Positions 6,141 to 13,804 of a DNA stretch of 18,048 nt are shown here, piece after piece. The DNA lies in the NCBI GenBank assembly GCA_018263405.1, contig JAANXG010000140.1, positions 1 through 18,048 of the forward strand. The letters run 5' to 3'. The number at the start of each line of letters is the position of its first letter. The stretch's first letter is position 1. This stretch comes from Gammaproteobacteria bacterium (GTDB taxonomy: Bacteria > Pseudomonadota > Gammaproteobacteria > Arenicellales > JAANXG01). The notes under the pieces were generated by a model that was not told the DNA's origin, did not search any database, and was given only the letters and a program-made list of their open reading frames with translations. Made by a program: the position numbers and the translations under genes.

Positions 6141-6854
6141 TCAGGCGGTCTTCGATGACATGGTTTGTCGATTCACGATACTCAAAAATTCATCCGCGAA
6201 CGCCTCATAGCGCGACAATAACCGCTCAATGCGATTGGAAAACCGATTGTAGGCAATGACCGCCGGTATCGCAGCGAACAGCCCCATCGCGGTGGCCACC
6301 AGCGCTTCGGCAATTCCAGGCGCAACACTGGCTATCGTCGCCTGCTGCGCTACCCCCAGCGATCGAAAAGAATTCATTATCCCCCAAACGGTTCCGAATA
6401 ATCCGACATACGGGCTGGTGGAACCTACTGTCGCGAGAAACGACAGATGCGTTTCCAACTCGTCCGTCTCACGCATCAGTGCAACCCGCATCGTCCGATG
6501 CACCGCGTCCAGCATGTCCTGCCGCCCCACGCTTGCCTTGCCACCGAGCCGGGTGTATTCGCGGTAACCCGCCACGAATATGGAAGCCATGCCCTCGGGG
6601 TGCCGGCCGCGGCCGGCCCAGGTGTGGAACAGCGTGTCCATGTCGCCTCCCGACCAAAAGTCGTCCTCGAAATTGTCCGCGTCTCGCGAGGCGGTTTTGA
6701 TATTGAAGTATTTGGTAAAAATCATGGTCCACGAGATCACCGACGCAAGCAGCAAGATCAGCATGACCAGTTGGACCAGCAGACTCGCCTCCATCACCAG
6801 CGCCATGATGGATATAGTATCCTTGGGTGCTGCAAGATTTATGGCATTTTCCAT
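6141..6854 (-). CDS. tolQ: Tol-Pal system proton-motor subunit TolQ
   Basis: TolQ is the polytopic MotA/TolQ/ExbB-type inner-membrane subunit that surrounds TolR and energises TolA. The 237 residues show the first membrane segment (SLLVQLVMLILLLASVISWT, about 24-44), a cytoplasmic loop with RVALMRETDELETHLSFLAT, and the paired C-terminal helices with the conserved SPYVGLFGTVWGIMNSF and APGIAEALVATAMGLFAAIP motifs. ATG 6854 follows GGGGAG by ten bases. The GTG immediately before it (6857) is seven bases from that site and is equally possible. In many gammaproteobacteria ybgC precedes tolQ. Here ruvB lies directly upstream, with a spacer of about 110 bases. Confidence 0.96.
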   Translation of the reverse strand: MENAINLAAPKDTISIMALVMEASLLVQLVMLILLLASVISWTMIFTKYFNIKTASRDADNFEDDFWSGGDMDTLFHTWAGRGRHPEGMASIFVAGYREYTRLGGKASVGRQDMLDAVHRTMRVALMRETDELETHLSFLATVGSTSPYVGLFGTVWGIMNSFRSLGVAQQATIASVAPGIAEALVATAMGLFAAIPAVIAYNRFSNRIERLLSRYEAFADEFLSIVNRQTMSSKTA

Positions 6855-6887
6855 CACCGATTGGCTCCCCGTTTTTGAAATAATTCA

Positions 6888-6916
6888 ATCATAACGTCGG
6901 ACGACCGATCGGGAAA
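6888..6916 (-). promoter_or_regulatory. Possible promoter of the tol-pal operon
   Basis: Minus-strand TATGAT (6893-6888, five of six) is preceded at 17 bases by TTTCCC (6916-6911, a poor -35). It lies in the ruvB-tolQ spacer about 34 bases before the tolQ start. An 8-bp perfect inverted repeat CGACCGAT/ATCGGTCG (6902-6909 and 6941-6948) has one arm between the two boxes and the other upstream. That could indicate a regulator site, but at this length chance is a real alternative. Confidence 0.3.
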
Positions 6917-6964
6917 CATCGCAGCCATCGAACGGGGCGTATCGGTCGGTCATGGGGTACGCAT

Positions 6965-8005
6965 TTATTTCCCATCGAACAGCGCCGACTGTCCGGCCGC
7001 CCCATCCTTGGGAACATTAAGGCCGAGGTGCTTCCAGGCGGATTTGGTTGCGACCCGCCCCCGCGGGGTACGCATTAAGAACCCTTGTTGTATCAGATAC
7101 GGTTCGATTACGTCTTCAATAGTGCCGCGCTCTTCGCCGATAGCCGCCGCCAAACTGTCAACACCGACCGGCCCGCCGTCGAATTTCTCGATTACCGCGA
7201 CCAACAGGGCTCGATCCAGCAAATCAAGCCCATGTTCGTCCACTTCCAACATGTTCAGGGCGCGCTGCGCTATGGATTCGTTGAGACTACCCTCCCCTTT
7301 TACCTCGGCGAAGTCACGCACTCGACGAAGGAGGCGATTGGCAATCCTGGGGGTTCCGCGCGAACGTTCCGCTACGGCCCGGACGCCGCCCTCGTCGTGG
7401 TGCACGTTTAGAATATCCGCGGAGCGGGCCACGATATCGGCGATCTCGTCGTGGCTGTAAAACTCCAGCCGGTGAACGATGCCGAACCGGCCGCGCAGCG
7501 GGGACGTCAACAAGCCGGTGCGGGTCGTCGCCCCGACGAGGGTAAAAGGAGGCAGGGACAACTTCACCGAGCGTGCAGCGGGCCCCTCGCCAATTACAAT
7601 ATCCAGCGCGTAATCCTCCATGGCCGGATAAAGGATTTCTTCCACGACCGGACTTAATCGATGAATCTCGTCGACGAAGAGCACGTCGTGGGGTTCCAGG
7701 TTGGTCAAGATCGCCGCCAGGTCACCCGGCTTTTCCAAAACCGGTCCCGAAGTCTGGCGCAGCTCAACGTTCAGTTCATTGGCGACAATGTGGGCAAGAG
7801 TGGTTTTACCCAGGCCCGGGGGACCGAATAACAGGACGTGATCCAGCGCTTCCCGGCGCGCCCGCGCGGCGCTTACGAAGATCGTCAACTGTTCCCGAAT
7901 CTTGGGTTGACCGACGAACTCCGCGAGTTGCTTGGGTCGTAAACCACGGTCGAAGCCCGCTTCCGCATCCACCCGGGTATCCGGCGATACAACACGATCG
8001 TTCAT
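6965..8005 (-). CDS. ruvB: Holliday junction branch-migration helicase RuvB
   Basis: RuvB is the hexameric AAA+ motor that, placed by RuvA, pumps DNA through Holliday junctions during recombinational repair and fork rescue. The 346-residue product has the family's usual length and motifs: Walker A GPPGLGKTT with Lys67, Walker B VLFVDEIHRLS with Asp112/Glu113, sensor 1 LVGATTRTG, and the arginine-finger region LTSPLRGRFGI (about 166-176). A small AAA+ lid and a winged-helix DNA-binding C-terminus follow (GPVGVDSLAAAIGEE, RTPRGRVAT). ATG 8005 overlaps the ruvA stop by four bases (ATGA). Confidence 0.98.
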   Translation of the reverse strand: MNDRVVSPDTRVDAEAGFDRGLRPKQLAEFVGQPKIREQLTIFVSAARARREALDHVLLFGPPGLGKTTLAHIVANELNVELRQTSGPVLEKPGDLAAILTNLEPHDVLFVDEIHRLSPVVEEILYPAMEDYALDIVIGEGPAARSVKLSLPPFTLVGATTRTGLLTSPLRGRFGIVHRLEFYSHDEIADIVARSADILNVHHDEGGVRAVAERSRGTPRIANRLLRRVRDFAEVKGEGSLNESIAQRALNMLEVDEHGLDLLDRALLVAVIEKFDGGPVGVDSLAAAIGEERGTIEDVIEPYLIQQGFLMRTPRGRVATKSAWKHLGLNVPKDGAAGQSALFDGK

Positions 8006-8607
8006 GGGCGCGCCCCGGCCAACCGGCGTAACGCCCGGCGAATCAGCTCCTCACTGGACAAACCTTCGCTGTCCATGTCCCGTATAACGCGACTGGCTTC
8101 CACCGGCTTGTAGCCCAAGGTCGTCAGCGCATCCACGGCATCTTCCGCTGCATTGTACTGACGAGTTACGGCGGTGGCCGATGAATCTCCCCTTTCCTCG
8201 AGCTGTTTCAGTACACGATCACGCATTTCCATCACCAGGCGTTCGGCGGTTTTCCGACCGATACCCGGCACCCGGGTCAAACAAGAAATGTCGTTGTTGG
8301 TCACCGCGTCAAAAAAATCCTGTATGGGTAGAGTGGAAAGAATGGCCAGCGCCACCCGCGGCCCGATACCGCCGACTTTGAGTAAACTCCGGAAGACGTC
8401 GCGTTGGGGCGCATCGCTGAACGCAAACAACAACTGCGCGTCTTCCCGGATCACCAGATGCGTATACACGCTTACGGCCTCGCCCGCCGCCGGCAAATCA
8501 TAGAATGTCGTCATTGGGGCATCGAGTTCGTAGCCTACACCCTGCACATCCAGGACCAGGGTCGGGGGGCGCTTATCCAGCAACGTACCCTTAAGATAAC
8601 CAATCAT
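8002..8607 (-). CDS. ruvA: Holliday junction binding protein RuvA
   Basis: RuvA tetramers hold the four-way junction in a square-planar form and recruit RuvB. From ATG 8607 the product is 201 residues. It has an OB-fold N-domain (MIGYLKGTLLDKRPPTLVLD, GVGYELDAPM), a helix-hairpin-helix domain with two HhH motifs (LLKVGGIGPRVALAIL at about 70-85 and LTRVPGIGRKTAERLVMEMR at about 105-124), a flexible linker, and the RuvB-binding domain III (EDAVDALTTLGYKPVEASRV). The frame is open 20 codons further upstream, but ATG 8607 matches the family start and overlaps the ruvC stop by four bases (ATGA), so I place the start there. Confidence 0.97.
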   Translation of the reverse strand: MIGYLKGTLLDKRPPTLVLDVQGVGYELDAPMTTFYDLPAAGEAVSVYTHLVIREDAQLLFAFSDAPQRDVFRSLLKVGGIGPRVALAILSTLPIQDFFDAVTNNDISCLTRVPGIGRKTAERLVMEMRDRVLKQLEERGDSSATAVTRQYNAAEDAVDALTTLGYKPVEASRVIRDMDSEGLSSEELIRRALRRLAGARP

Positions 8608-9119
8608 GGCAAAACCCCGGCCGCCGATTCGTAGCGGGCACGGCTGCGGGCGTGGTTGATATGGCAAATGGCACAGGCCAAGGCATCGGCGGCATCCGCT
8701 TGCAACGCCTCGCGCAGCCCCAACAGAACTCTAATCATGTGCTGAACCTGAAACTTATCCGCTCGCCCCCGACCCACCACCGCTTTCTTAATTTCCAGGG
8801 CACTGTATTCATGCACGTGACTATCCACCTGCCCGCACGCCACGAGCGCGGCGCCTCGTGCCTGACCCAGGATGAGCGCCGAGCGGGCATTGCGCGCCAT
8901 GAATACCTTCTCTACTGCAATCGCGTCGGGCTGGTTCTGCCGAATAGCGTCACTTATTTTCTCGTAAATCAACCCTAAACGCGCACTGGTACCGGTTCTG
9001 GGAATCCGTATGGCGGCACTCGCGATATGGTGCAATCGGGCACCTCGGGCCTCCACCACACCGTAGCCGGTGACTATGGAACCCGGGTCGATGCCCATTA
9101 CCCGCAACGTATCGATCAA
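8604..9119 (-). CDS. ruvC: Crossover junction endodeoxyribonuclease RuvC
   Basis: RuvC dimers resolve Holliday junctions by paired nicks. The 171-residue product keeps all four metal-binding acids, with exactly the spacing of E. coli RuvC (D7, E66, D138, D141): Asp11 in RVMGIDPGS, Glu70 in IAVEKVFMARN, and Asp142/Asp145 in ADAADALA. I choose TTG 9119 as start. It overlaps the yebC stop by four bases (TTGA) and sits behind a G-rich stretch. The first ATG (9098) would remove half of the first beta strand carrying the catalytic Asp. A UUG start may keep synthesis low and dependent on yebC translation. Confidence 0.95.
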   Translation of the reverse strand: MIDTLRVMGIDPGSIVTGYGVVEARGARLHHIASAAIRIPRTGTSARLGLIYEKISDAIRQNQPDAIAVEKVFMARNARSALILGQARGAALVACGQVDSHVHEYSALEIKKAVVGRGRADKFQVQHMIRVLLGLREALQADAADALACAICHINHARSRARYESAAGVLP

Positions 9120-9862
9120 TCCGCCCCCGCAAAAAGCGAATCCGGAAAATCCGCGTTGGAATACACATCCTTCACGTCATCCAGATCCTCAAGCGCATCG
9201 AGCAGTGTTAGCACTTTGGCGCCGTTTTCTTCATCGACGTTCACTTCGGTATGAGCCCGCTGCGCGATATCGGCCCGCTCCGGCATCAGACCCGCCACTT
9301 CGAATGCTCGCTTTACGTCGTGAAATTCCGCCGGCGCGCTCGTAACCTCGACATAGCCATCGGAATCCGAACTAACGTCCCGCGCCCCGGCATCGGCCGC
9401 CGCGTCCATAATCGCGACTTCGTCGCTGCCCGGCCCAAAGGTAACCACGCCCAGGGATTCGAATAGATAGGCGACCGAGCCATCCGTGCCCAGGTTGCCA
9501 CCGTGCTTACTGAAGGCGTGCCGGACTTCACCCACGGTGCGATTGCGATTATCGGTTTGGCACTCCACCAGGATCGCAATGCCTCCCGGCGCATAACCCT
9601 CGTAGCGGATTTCTTCGTAGTTGCTTCCCTCTTCACCGCCCGCACCGCGGTTCACCGCCCGTTCCACGGCTTCCTTGTGCATGTTCGAGGCGTATGCCTT
9701 GTCGATGGCCGCGCGTAACCGCGGGTTGGCGTCCGGGTCGCCTCCGCCTTGCCGTGCCGCCACGGCGATTTCGCGAATTAGCCTGGAAAACAGCTTTCCC
9801 TTCTTGGCGTCCCGTGCCGCCTTGCGGAACTTGATATTGGCCCATTTACTGTGACCTGCCAT
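9116..9862 (-). CDS. yebC: YebC/PmpR-family protein (TACO1 family)
   Basis: The 248-residue product begins MAGHSKWANIKFRKAARDAK, the diagnostic start of the YebC family, with the three-domain acidic body (RGAGGEEGSNYEEIRYEGYA, GGIAILVECQTDNRNRT, HGGNLGTDGSVAYLF). Members have been described as transcription regulators (PmpR in Pseudomonas), and relatives including mitochondrial TACO1 assist translation of proline-rich stretches. Which role applies here cannot be read from sequence. The frame stays open 34 codons upstream, but that extension is not family-like and ATG 9862 is the accepted type of start. Its Shine-Dalgarno is weak. The yebC-ruvC-ruvA-ruvB order is widely conserved and suggests one transcript. 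Confidence 0.95.
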   Translation of the reverse strand: MAGHSKWANIKFRKAARDAKKGKLFSRLIREIAVAARQGGGDPDANPRLRAAIDKAYASNMHKEAVERAVNRGAGGEEGSNYEEIRYEGYAPGGIAILVECQTDNRNRTVGEVRHAFSKHGGNLGTDGSVAYLFESLGVVTFGPGSDEVAIMDAAADAGARDVSSDSDGYVEVTSAPAEFHDVKRAFEVAGLMPERADIAQRAHTEVNVDEENGAKVLTLLDALEDLDDVKDVYSNADFPDSLFAGAD

Positions 9863-10111
9863 GAGCGAGCTTCGATCTACCTCTGGTTTTCGGCTGCGTG
9901 CCGAGTCGTACGTGTGCCTTGAAGCCGGGCGATTCGAATCGTCCTGGAGTGTATCACTTGACACGATATTACCCCAATATATTGGGCATATCGGGTACGC
10001 ACATCGAATATATGGTAGAAATTACACCATAACAGCACGATATCCGGAATTGCCCGGCGATTAGTCCAGGATCGAACGGGTTCCGCCGCTTCGACTCGGC
10101 CCAACCCTTCG
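9863..10111. promoter_or_regulatory. aspS-yebC spacer with strong palindrome, probable yebC-ruvCAB promoter region
   Basis: This 249-base gap is more AT-rich in its middle. It holds the perfect 14-bp palindrome CCCAATATATTGGG (9973-9986), flanked by CGATAT (9964-9969) and ATATCG (9988-9993), which extend the symmetry. A second inverted repeat, TATGGT/ACCATA, lies at 10011-10016 and 10026-10031. Possible minus-strand -10 boxes are TATATT (inside CCATATATTCG, just right of the palindrome) and TACACT in TGATACACT (just left), neither with a good -35. The palindrome could be an operator or the stem of a terminator-like hairpin, but it has no T-run. Nothing protein-like is seen. Confidence 0.45.
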
Positions 10112-11899
10112 TCAAGTGGCCTTGTCCGGCTCCGGTTTTTTACGCAGACGTATATTTAATTCCCTCAATTGATCGCTCGACACATCACTCGGCGCTTCGG
10201 TCATCAGGCAGGAAGCTTTTTGGGTTTTCGGAAACGCGATCACGTCGCGAATGGACTCCGCACCGACCATCATGGCGGCAATGCGATCCACGCCGAAGGC
10301 GATCCCTCCGTGAGGCGGCGCACCATATTTCAAGGCGTCCATCAAAAAACCGAATTTCTCGCGCGCCTGTTTTTCATCGAGACCCATCACATCGAAAACC
10401 TTCTGCTGAATCTCCGGATGGTGAATACGGATCGACCCACCACCGATTTCCACTCCATTCAACGTCATATCATAGGCCCTGGATAATGCAGCGCCGGGGT
10501 CCGTGGCGAGAAGGTCGATATGATCGGTTTTGGGTGCGGTAAACGGATGATGAAGGGAGTGCCACCGCTTTGCCTGGGTGTCGTATTCGAACATCGGGAA
10601 ATCCACGACCCAACAGGGTCGCCAGCCGGGCTCCGCCATGTTCAGATCGTTTCCCAGCGCTACGCGCAACGCGCCGAGAACGTCATTAACCACTCCGGCC
10701 TCATCGGCTCCGAAAAAGATCAGGTCCCCGGTGTCCACGGCCGTGCGCGTGATCAGTTGCTCGATTGCATCGTCCGGCAGGAACTTCAATATAGGGGACT
10801 GCAGCCCTTCGCGTCCTTTGTCGACATCGTTGACTTTAATGTATGCGAGACCCTTGGCGCCGAACTGTTTTACGTATTCCGTGTAGCCGTCAATCCGTTG
10901 GCGCGTCAACCCCCCCCCGCGGGGAACCCGCATGGCGGCGACTCGGCCTGTCGGGGAATTCGCCGGTCCCGAAAATACCTTAAATTCCACCGAGCTCATC
11001 AAATCGGCGACATCGGTCAATTCCAGGGGAATTCGCAGATCGGGCCGATCGGTCCCAAAGCGGGATATGGCTTCCCGGTAAGTCAAGATAGGGAAAGGTT
11101 CCGGCAAATCGACACCCAACACCTCATCAAACAGGGCCCGCATCATGGACTCCATAATGGCCATGATGCGGGCCTCGTCGAGAAACGCGGTTTCGATGTC
11201 CAGCTGCGTGAATTCAGGCTGCCGGTCGGCCCGCAGGTCTTCGTCTCGAAAGCAACGGGCAATCTGGTAATAACGCTCGAATCCCGAAACCATTAAGATT
11301 TGTTTAAACAGTTGCGGCGATTGCGGCAAAGCAAAAAACCGCCCCGAGTGCGTGCGACTGGGAACAAGGTAGTCGCGGGCTCCTTCGGGTGTAGAGCGAG
11401 TCAATATGGGGGTCTCGATTTCCACGAAGTCCCGCTCCTCTAAAAACGCCCGCAACTGTTTTACTACGCGATGCCGCAGCTTCAGGTTGCCCTGCATGGA
11501 TTCACGGCGCAGATCCAGGTATCGATGCTTCAGGCGCACGGCCTCGCCGACGTCCTCTTCGTCCAACTGGAACGGCAGGGCGTCCGCGCGGTTCAAAACC
11601 GTGACATCGTGCGCATAGACTTCAACGTTACCGGTATTGAGCGCGGGATTTTCGGTGCCCGCCGGTCGCCGGCGGACCCGGCCGCTCACCTGCAAAACAA
11701 ACTCGTTGCGCACCCGATCCGCCGTTTGAAACGCCGATTCCTCATCCGGGTCAGCAACCACCTGCAGCAATCCCGCCTGGTCGCGCAGGTCGATGAACAC
11801 CACGCCGCCGTGGTCGCGCCGGCGATGTGCCCAGCCACAAACAGTCACCTGTCGGTCGACTAAAGATTCGTCAATTGCTCCGCAATCGTGACTGCGCAT
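10112..11899 (-). CDS. aspS: Aspartyl-tRNA synthetase, predicted non-discriminating
   Basis: This class IIb enzyme charges tRNA-Asp. From ATG 11899 the product is 595 residues (E. coli 590). It has an anticodon-binding OB domain (VTVCGWAHRRRDHGGVVFID), class II motif 1 region (YLDLRRESM, FVEIETPILTRSTPEGARDY), PQSPQLFKQILM, motif 2 (YYQIARCFRDEDLRADRQPE), the bacterial GAD insertion (about 290-420), and motif 3 GGIAFGVDRIAAMM. Residue 30 is His (RRRDHGG) and residue 81 is Gly (RRRPAGTEN). In Pseudomonas aeruginosa the equivalent His/Gly pair marks an enzyme that also charges tRNA-Asn, whereas E. coli has Leu/Lys. The frame is open 75 codons further upstream, but that Lys/Arg/Ala-rich stretch is not synthetase sequence. 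The Shine-Dalgarno is weak, and coupling to the upstream zinc-ribbon gene is likely. Confidence 0.97.
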   Translation of the reverse strand: MRSHDCGAIDESLVDRQVTVCGWAHRRRDHGGVVFIDLRDQAGLLQVVADPDEESAFQTADRVRNEFVLQVSGRVRRRPAGTENPALNTGNVEVYAHDVTVLNRADALPFQLDEEDVGEAVRLKHRYLDLRRESMQGNLKLRHRVVKQLRAFLEERDFVEIETPILTRSTPEGARDYLVPSRTHSGRFFALPQSPQLFKQILMVSGFERYYQIARCFRDEDLRADRQPEFTQLDIETAFLDEARIMAIMESMMRALFDEVLGVDLPEPFPILTYREAISRFGTDRPDLRIPLELTDVADLMSSVEFKVFSGPANSPTGRVAAMRVPRGGGLTRQRIDGYTEYVKQFGAKGLAYIKVNDVDKGREGLQSPILKFLPDDAIEQLITRTAVDTGDLIFFGADEAGVVNDVLGALRVALGNDLNMAEPGWRPCWVVDFPMFEYDTQAKRWHSLHHPFTAPKTDHIDLLATDPGAALSRAYDMTLNGVEIGGGSIRIHHPEIQQKVFDVMGLDEKQAREKFGFLMDALKYGAPPHGGIAFGVDRIAAMMVGAESIRDVIAFPKTQKASCLMTEAPSDVSSDQLRELNIRLRKKPEPDKAT

Positions 11900-11972
11900 A
11901 AAAGTCTTACTCGAGTATGTTCTTTTGCCTGCCGGGCCAGTGAAGGGTTGGTATCGACTCGCCTGGAAAGAA

Positions 11973-12341
11973 TCAGTCATCCTGGCCGCCGGCGGCAGCG
12001 GCGGATTTCGACTCGCCGCCGGTCGACGAGCCCTTATCGTCGCCGGCACTACTAGTCTGGCCTTTGTTGTCCGCCGCTTTGGAGTCTTTTCCCGGGCCGT
12101 CTTTTTTGCCCTCGCCATTCGCACCCTTGTCCTGCTCGTCGGTTTTTTTTCCTTTGCCGCTATTTTTGAAATCCGTCTCGTACCAGCCTGTGCCTTTCAA
12201 ATGAAACGCCGGAGCACTCAGGCGTTTCTTCAAACCGGCTTCACCGCAGGCGGGGCAATCCGTTAGCGGTGCGTCACTGATTTTTTGCAGCGTATCGAAG
12301 TCGTGGCCGCACGCCGTACAGACATACGGATAAATAGGCAT
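11973..12341 (-). CDS. FmdB-family zinc-ribbon protein
   Basis: The 122-residue protein begins MPIYPYVCTACGHDFDTLQK, the hallmark of the FmdB regulatory-protein family. Two CxxC pairs (Cys8/Cys11 and Cys29/Cys32 in DCPACG) form one zinc ribbon, and the conserved SAPAFHLKGTGWYETDFK follows. From about residue 60 the rest is a low-complexity tail of Lys, Gly, Asp, Ser and Ala, typical in position though variable in length. Biochemical function is not established; the name comes from a formamidase cluster, and it is often found directly before aspS in proteobacteria, as here (73-base gap). ATG 12341 has AGAGG nine bases upstream. Confidence 0.9.
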   Translation of the reverse strand: MPIYPYVCTACGHDFDTLQKISDAPLTDCPACGEAGLKKRLSAPAFHLKGTGWYETDFKNSGKGKKTDEQDKGANGEGKKDGPGKDSKAADNKGQTSSAGDDKGSSTGGESKSAAAAGGQDD

Positions 12342-12412
12342 CTTTAGCTACCTCTAAAGAACTGTGTATGAAATCTGGCCAAGAATGAGTCTACAACCAG
12401 GCGAGCGTGCGG

Positions 12413-12441
12413 ATTATACCGAGATGAAAAAGCGATGTGCA
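12413..12441 (-). promoter_or_regulatory. Predicted sigma70 promoter of fmdB-like gene and aspS
   Basis: Minus-strand TATAAT (12418-12413, perfect) is preceded at 17 bases by TGCACA (12441-12436, four of six). It lies in the 116-base gap after the pmbA stop. Transcription would start near 12406 and give a leader of about 65 bases before the zinc-ribbon gene. This separates the upstream yhdP-pmbA gene group from the aspS group. Confidence 0.65.
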
Positions 12442-12457
12442 TCGGCTCGCCGGCGGC

Positions 12458-13804
12458 TCAGGATCCCGCTACGGCGATATCGTCGATCAGCACGGAACCC
12501 GTCCGCAGGTTCCCGCGCATATCGACGTCCGAACCCACTTGCACAATTTTCTTGTACATATCCTTCAGGTTCCCCGCAATGGTAAATTCCTCCACAGGAG
12601 ACTGAATCAACCCGTTCTCGACCCAGAAACCGGCCGCACCCCGCGAATAGTCGCCGGTGACGGTGTTCACTCCCTGTCCGATCAACTCGGTCACCAGTAA
12701 GCCGGTGTCCATCTCCTTGAGCAGCCCGTCGAAATCAAGTCGACCGGGTTCTAGAATGAGGTTCCGAACTCCACCGGCATTACCCGTCGTTACCATCCCG
12801 AGTTTTCGGGCCGAGTACGCATCGAGCACGTATCCAGCCAGTGTCCCGTCGCTGACCAGATCCCTTTCCCGCGTCCGAACACCTTCGGCGTCATACACGG
12901 CACTACCCGTACCGCGCGGTAAGTGGGGTTGTTCATGAATACGGATTCCCGGACTGAACACCGGTTTATCCAGTTCGCCCAAAAGAAATGAGGCGCGCCG
13001 GTACAAACTGGGGCCGCGCAGCGCCCCGACCAGGTGCCCCAACAGGCTGCCGGCGACGGGGGCTTCGAACATCACAGGGCACTGGCGCGTTGAAATTCGC
13101 TGAGCTCCCAACCGGCGCACCACACGCTGTGCCGCGAGCCGACCAACACGCTCACCCGACTCGAGATCTTCCGGGTGACGGGCGCTCGTGTACCAGTAGT
13201 CGCGCTGCATGCCACCGTCCCGTGACCCCAGCACGACACAGCTCACCGAATGGCGGGAGCCCTTGGTATCGCCGAGGAATGCCAAACTGTTGGCATAGAC
13301 TTCGCGGCCGGAATACGAGGCCACGGTAGCCCCTTCGGAGTTCGTAATCCGCGCATCTTCATCCCTAGCCGCTTTTTCGCAGACCGCCGCCATGTCTATT
13401 GCTTGGCTGACTTCCAGATTCCACGGCGCATACAGATCCAGATCGGGGAAATCGGTAGCAAACAGGCCCGGATCGGCAAGACCGGCGTGGGGGTCTTCGG
13501 CGGTATAGCGGGCGATGGAACATGCTGCACGAACCGTATCCTCGATAGCCACCTTGCTAAAATCCGAAGTACTGGCGGAGCCGGACCGTTGTCCGAAATA
13601 TACCGTCAGCGACAAGGATTTGTCCCGATTGTGCTCCACGGTTTCCACCTCGCCGAGCCGCACCGTGACGGTAAAACCGCTGGATTCGCCAACAGCGACT
13701 TCTGACTGGCCGGCTCCCCGGCGTTCAGCCAGATGGAGAACGTCCCGGGCGATATCCCGCAAGTCGACATCCATGACGGCGCCCGCCGCGGATACTCGGT
13801 TCAT
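12458..13804 (-). CDS. pmbA: Metalloprotease partner PmbA (TldE)
   Basis: PmbA/TldE pairs with TldD in a heterodimeric protease that threads unfolded peptides. In E. coli the pair matures microcin B17 and degrades CcdA antitoxin. The 448 residues (E. coli 450) carry the family signatures GFTVTVRLGEVETVEHNRDK near the start, and PVMFEAPVAGSLLGHLVGAL, DGTLAGYVLDAYSARKLGM, TTGNAGGVRNLIL and a final IQSPVEEFTIAGNLKDM. It lacks the HExxxH zinc site of TldD, as expected for the non-catalytic partner. ATG 13804 overlaps the tldD stop by four bases (ATGA); Met11 (13774) is an alternative start. Adjacent tldD-pmbA, unlike their separate loci in E. coli, suggests stoichiometric synthesis. Confidence 0.96.
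   Translation of the reverse strand: MNRVSAAGAVMDVDLRDIARDVLHLAERRGAGQSEVAVGESSGFTVTVRLGEVETVEHNRDKSLSLTVYFGQRSGSASTSDFSKVAIEDTVRAACSIARYTAEDPHAGLADPGLFATDFPDLDLYAPWNLEVSQAIDMAAVCEKAARDEDARITNSEGATVASYSGREVYANSLAFLGDTKGSRHSVSCVVLGSRDGGMQRDYWYTSARHPEDLESGERVGRLAAQRVVRRLGAQRISTRQCPVMFEAPVAGSLLGHLVGALRGPSLYRRASFLLGELDKPVFSPGIRIHEQPHLPRGTGSAVYDAEGVRTRERDLVSDGTLAGYVLDAYSARKLGMVTTGNAGGVRNLILEPGRLDFDGLLKEMDTGLLVTELIGQGVNTVTGDYSRGAAGFWVENGLIQSPVEEFTIAGNLKDMYKKIVQVGSDVDMRGNLRTGSVLIDDIAVAGS

Noticed and set aside
10520..11296. + strand 258-codon frame
   Set aside because: Antisense to the aspS catalytic domain and GAD insertion; no protein-like motifs or ribosome binding site.
11891..11901. Exact copy of the 11-bp repeat ACTGCGCATAA
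   Set aside because: It is the aspS start region (ATGCGCAGT on the minus strand, coding MRS), conserved for protein reasons, so I treat the match to 1824-1834 as chance.
11900..12124. 75-codon Lys/Arg/Ala-rich N-terminal extension of AspRS
   Set aside because: It runs through the tail of the zinc-ribbon gene in another frame and has no synthetase similarity. ATG 11899 fits the family start.
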